Source of the DNA: Acidobacteriota bacterium
GTDB lineage: Bacteria; Acidobacteriota; Terriglobia; Bryobacterales; Bryobacteraceae
Assembly (NCBI GenBank): GCA_016871135.1
Contig: VFZQ01000324.1
Location: 1 to 6,355, forward strand
DNA length: 6,355 nt
Direction: 5' to 3'
Below are positions 4,448 to 6,355 of the stretch, piece by piece; the stretch's first letter is position 1; every line of letters starts with the position of its first letter. The position numbers and the translations under genes are program-made. The notes beneath the pieces are model-generated. The model saw only the letters and a list, made by a program, of their open reading frames with translations, was not told where the DNA came from and made no database searches.

Positions 4448-6355
4448 ATGAAACGCACCTACCTCGCAGCAGTTGGACTGGCTCTGGCGATCGCGAACCC
4501 GTTGAGCGCGCAGAGTGCCGAAGATTCCGGACGGGGCGTCGCCCGGCTGAGCTTGATCGGCGGGGACGTCTCGGTACGCCGGGGCGACACCGGCGAATGG
4601 GTCGCCGCGGCGGTGAATGCGCCGGTGCTGGCCGATGACCGGGTATTGACCGGCGTTGGCTCGCGGGCGGAGGTGCAGTTCGATTACGCCAACTTCGCGC
4701 GGTTGTCGGCGGACACGGAACTGCGCATGGCGGATTTGGAAAACCGGAAGTACCTGGTGCGTCTGGCGCGCGGGACGATGGTATATCGGATTTTGCGGAA
4801 TCAGGAAGCCGATGCGGAGATCAGCACGCCGTCGATTGCGATCCGGCCGTTGAAGAAGGGCATGTACCGGGTGAGCGTGCTGGAGGACGGCACGACGGAG
4901 GTAATCGTGCGATCGGGCGAAGCGGAGATCTATTCGCTGCGCGGTACGCAGAAATTGCGCTCGGGGCGCACGCTGTTGGCGCGCGGGAATTCGAGCGACC
5001 CCGAATTTCAGATTGTCGATTCGCGCGTGAATGATGATTTCGACCGCTGGAGCGATAGCCGCGACCGGCAGTTAGAAAAGTCGCAGAGTTACTCCTATGT
5101 TAGCCGCGACATTTATGGCGCGGAGGACTTAGACGGGCACGGACGTTGGGTAAGTACGCCGGAGTACGGGAGTGTCTGGGTACCTTACTCGAGCGACGGT
5201 TGGGCGCCGTATCGGAACGGGCGGTGGACGTGGGTGGATTACTACGGCTGGAATTGGGTCAGTTACGATCCGTGGGGCTGGGCGCCGTATCACTACGGGC
5301 GATGGATGTTCCGCGCGAACGTGGGCTGGTGCTGGTGGCCCGGTTACATCAACCGCCGTCATTATTGGAGCCCGGCGCAGGTTGCCTTCTTCGGCTGGGG
5401 CGGATGGGGAGGCGGTTTCAGCGTTGGTGTCGGTTTCGGGAATTGGGGCTGGGTGCCGCTGGCGCCGTATGAAACTTACTATCCGTGGTACGGCGGCGGT
5501 TACTACGGCGGTTTCCGCAACCGGACCGTAAACAACGTCACGATCATCAATAACACGAACATAACGAATATCTACCGCAACGCGCGGGTGGATAACGCGA
5601 TTACGGCGGTTAACGGAAGCGACTTCGGGCGCGGTTCGGTGAATCATGTGAGATACAACCGAAGCGATATCGAATCGGCGTCACAGGTTCGAGGCCAGTT
5701 GCCGCTGGTTCCCGATGCGTCGTCAACGCGGCTGAGCGATCGGGAGTCTCGCGTGGCCGAAGGGCGCGGGGCAACGCGGTCCGACGACCGTTTCTTTGCA
5801 ACGCGGCAGGCGACGCGCGCCGACCGGGTTCCGTTTGAGACGCAGCGCGCGGCGTTGACCGAGACGAACCGTCGCACCTTCGGCGACGCGGCGGCTGGTC
5901 GCGGCGGTGAAGTAGCCGGCGGGCGCGGTGGAGACGCCACTCCTGGACGCGGCGGCGCGCCGGAGGGCGGCCGTGGAGCGAGTGACGTTGGCCGTGGTTC
6001 AGACGGCTTCGGCCGCAGGGGCGGGGAAGCGACGGCGTCAGAGAGCCGTGGTTCGCGGACGGCCGATTCGGTCGGGCGCGGTGGCGACACCACCAATACC
6101 GAAGGCCGTGGCGGCTGGCGCCGGTTCGGCGACTCCGCCGATGCGGGCGGCCGTGGCGCGCGGACTTCCGAGCCCACCCGTGGCAACGCGGACAGCATTG
6201 GCCGTGGCGGCGCGGAAGCGACTGGCGAAGGCCGTGGCGGCTGGCGGCGGTTCGGCGATTCGGCCGGGAACTCTGAGACCCGTTCGAACGATTCGTTTGG
6301 CCGTGGCTCGCGGAGTTCGGAACCTTCGCGCGGCAACAACGATAACAGCGGGTGG
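4448..6355 (+). CDS. exported FecR-domain/DUF6600-like protein with RGG-rich tail (3' end missing)
   Basis: The frame runs 636 codons from ATG 4448 to the window edge without a stop, so the C-terminus is missing. Residues 1-21 are a good signal peptide: MKR, a hydrophobic core, and LSA before Q22 as the likely cleavage site. Residues about 41-185 resemble a FecR domain (GGDVSVRRG; DDRVLTGVGSRAEVQF; LSADTELRM; a later YRVSVLEDGTTEVIVRSGEAEI). Residues about 227-345 are very rich in Trp, Tyr and Gly, with repeated GWAPY-x-x-GRW, as in DUF6600 proteins. An Asn/Ile/Thr segment (358-378) follows, and then an Arg/Gly/Ser/Asp-rich, probably disordered tail (about 478-636) with 11 GRG triplets. The protein lacks the N-terminal cytoplasmic region and inner-membrane helix of classical FecR anti-sigma regulators, and no ECF sigma gene is adjacent. 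An envelope or extracellular role is therefore more likely than iron signalling. Its exact function is unknown. The gene may be transcribed on its own or read through from the ligase. Confidence 0.9.
   Translation, partial: MKRTYLAAVGLALAIANPLSAQSAEDSGRGVARLSLIGGDVSVRRGDTGEWVAAAVNAPVLADDRVLTGVGSRAEVQFDYANFARLSADTELRMADLENRKYLVRLARGTMVYRILRNQEADAEISTPSIAIRPLKKGMYRVSVLEDGTTEVIVRSGEAEIYSLRGTQKLRSGRTLLARGNSSDPEFQIVDSRVNDDFDRWSDSRDRQLEKSQSYSYVSRDIYGAEDLDGHGRWVSTPEYGSVWVPYSSDGWAPYRNGRWTWVDYYGWNWVSYDPWGWAPYHYGRWMFRANVGWCWWPGYINRRHYWSPAQVAFFGWGGWGGGFSVGVGFGNWGWVPLAPYETYYPWYGGGYYGGFRNRTVNNVTIINNTNITNIYRNARVDNAITAVNGSDFGRGSVNHVRYNRSDIESASQVRGQLPLVPDASSTRLSDRESRVAEGRGATRSDDRFFATRQATRADRVPFETQRAALTETNRRTFGDAAAGRGGEVAGGRGGDATPGRGGAPEGGRGASDVGRGSDGFGRRGGEATASESRGSRTADSVGRGGDTTNTEGRGGWRRFGDSADAGGRGARTSEPTRGNADSIGRGGAEATGEGRGGWRRFGDSAGNSETRSNDSFGRGSRSSEPSRGNNDNSGW
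5198..5305 (+). repeat. internal GWAPY-x-x-GRW repeat in the DUF6600-like region
   Basis: Two copies of a ten-residue aromatic motif, GWAPYRNGRW (5198-5227) and GWAPYHYGRW (5276-5305), start 78 nt (26 codons) apart. The DNA of the first 14-15 bases is almost identical (TGGGCGCCGTATC in both). A third partial echo, LAPY, occurs at 5459-5470. This looks like the family's repeated beta-strand unit and not a mobile repeat. Confidence 0.7.
6062..6337 (+). repeat. tandem imperfect 42/50-codon repeat in the RGG tail
   Basis: Unit 1 (6062-6187, 42 codons) begins ADSVGRGG, continues with EGRGGWRRFGDSA and ends SEPTRGN. Unit 2 (6188-6337, 50 codons) begins ADSIGRGG, continues with EGRGGWRRFGDSA and ends SEPSRGN, with an insertion of 8 codons before the end. 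The order and spacing of the first three quarters are conserved exactly (126-nt offset), which points to an in-frame duplication. Further copies may lie past the window edge. Confidence 0.8.

Noticed and set aside
5146..5531. Plus-strand open frames of 108 and 119 codons at 5146-5472 and 5172-5531
   Set aside because: Both are out-of-frame readings inside the DUF6600-like region; the frame from 4448 is continuous through them and carries the signal peptide and domain motifs.
5129..5647. 172-codon minus-strand Pro/Val/Arg-rich frame
   Set aside because: Antisense shadow of the Trp/Tyr-rich DUF6600-like region, with no recognisable features of its own.
5644..6339. 231-codon minus-strand Pro/Arg/Ser-rich frame
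   Set aside because: It is the antisense of the Gly-Arg tail; its PPRP repeats simply mirror the GRGG codons of the continuous plus-strand frame from 4448.

Overview
The window is GC-rich chromosomal DNA. It holds two tandem secreted proteins built from carboxypeptidase-regulatory-like repeats, a T4 Rnl1-type RNA ligase, and a secreted FecR/DUF6600 protein with a Gly-Arg tail. That combination, together with the GC-rich codon use, suggests a member of the Acidobacteriota, perhaps the Solibacter/Bryobacter group. The assignment is inferred from gene content and style; no marker gene is present.

Layout: positions 1-35 may hold the first codons of a further minus-strand gene. A GC-rich hairpin follows at 46-60. 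Two paralogous minus-strand genes then occupy 86-1738 and about 1722-3299. They overlap by 17 nt and encode exported proteins, each with five beta-sandwich-type repeats. Going rightward, the strand switches at about 3293-3299, where the start of the upstream paralogue and the start of the RNA ligase gene (3293-4339, plus) practically coincide, leaving no intergenic promoter space. After a 108-nt gap comes a plus-strand gene from 4448 that is still open at the window edge (636 codons with no stop). It encodes a signal peptide, a FecR-like domain, a Trp/Tyr-rich DUF6600-like region, an Asn-rich linker and a long Arg-Gly-rich tail with a tandem 42-residue repeat.

The two minus-strand genes probably form one transcription unit and act outside the cytoplasm. 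The ligase is a cytoplasmic RNA-joining enzyme with no visible partner such as a polynucleotide kinase/phosphatase. The FecR-like protein is another envelope or secreted protein. I see no shared pathway. No rRNA, tRNA, CRISPR array, insertion sequence or phage structural gene is visible. The points most worth following are the stand-alone Rnl1-type ligase, the head-to-head start overlap with a probable non-canonical start codon, and the RGG-tailed exported protein.
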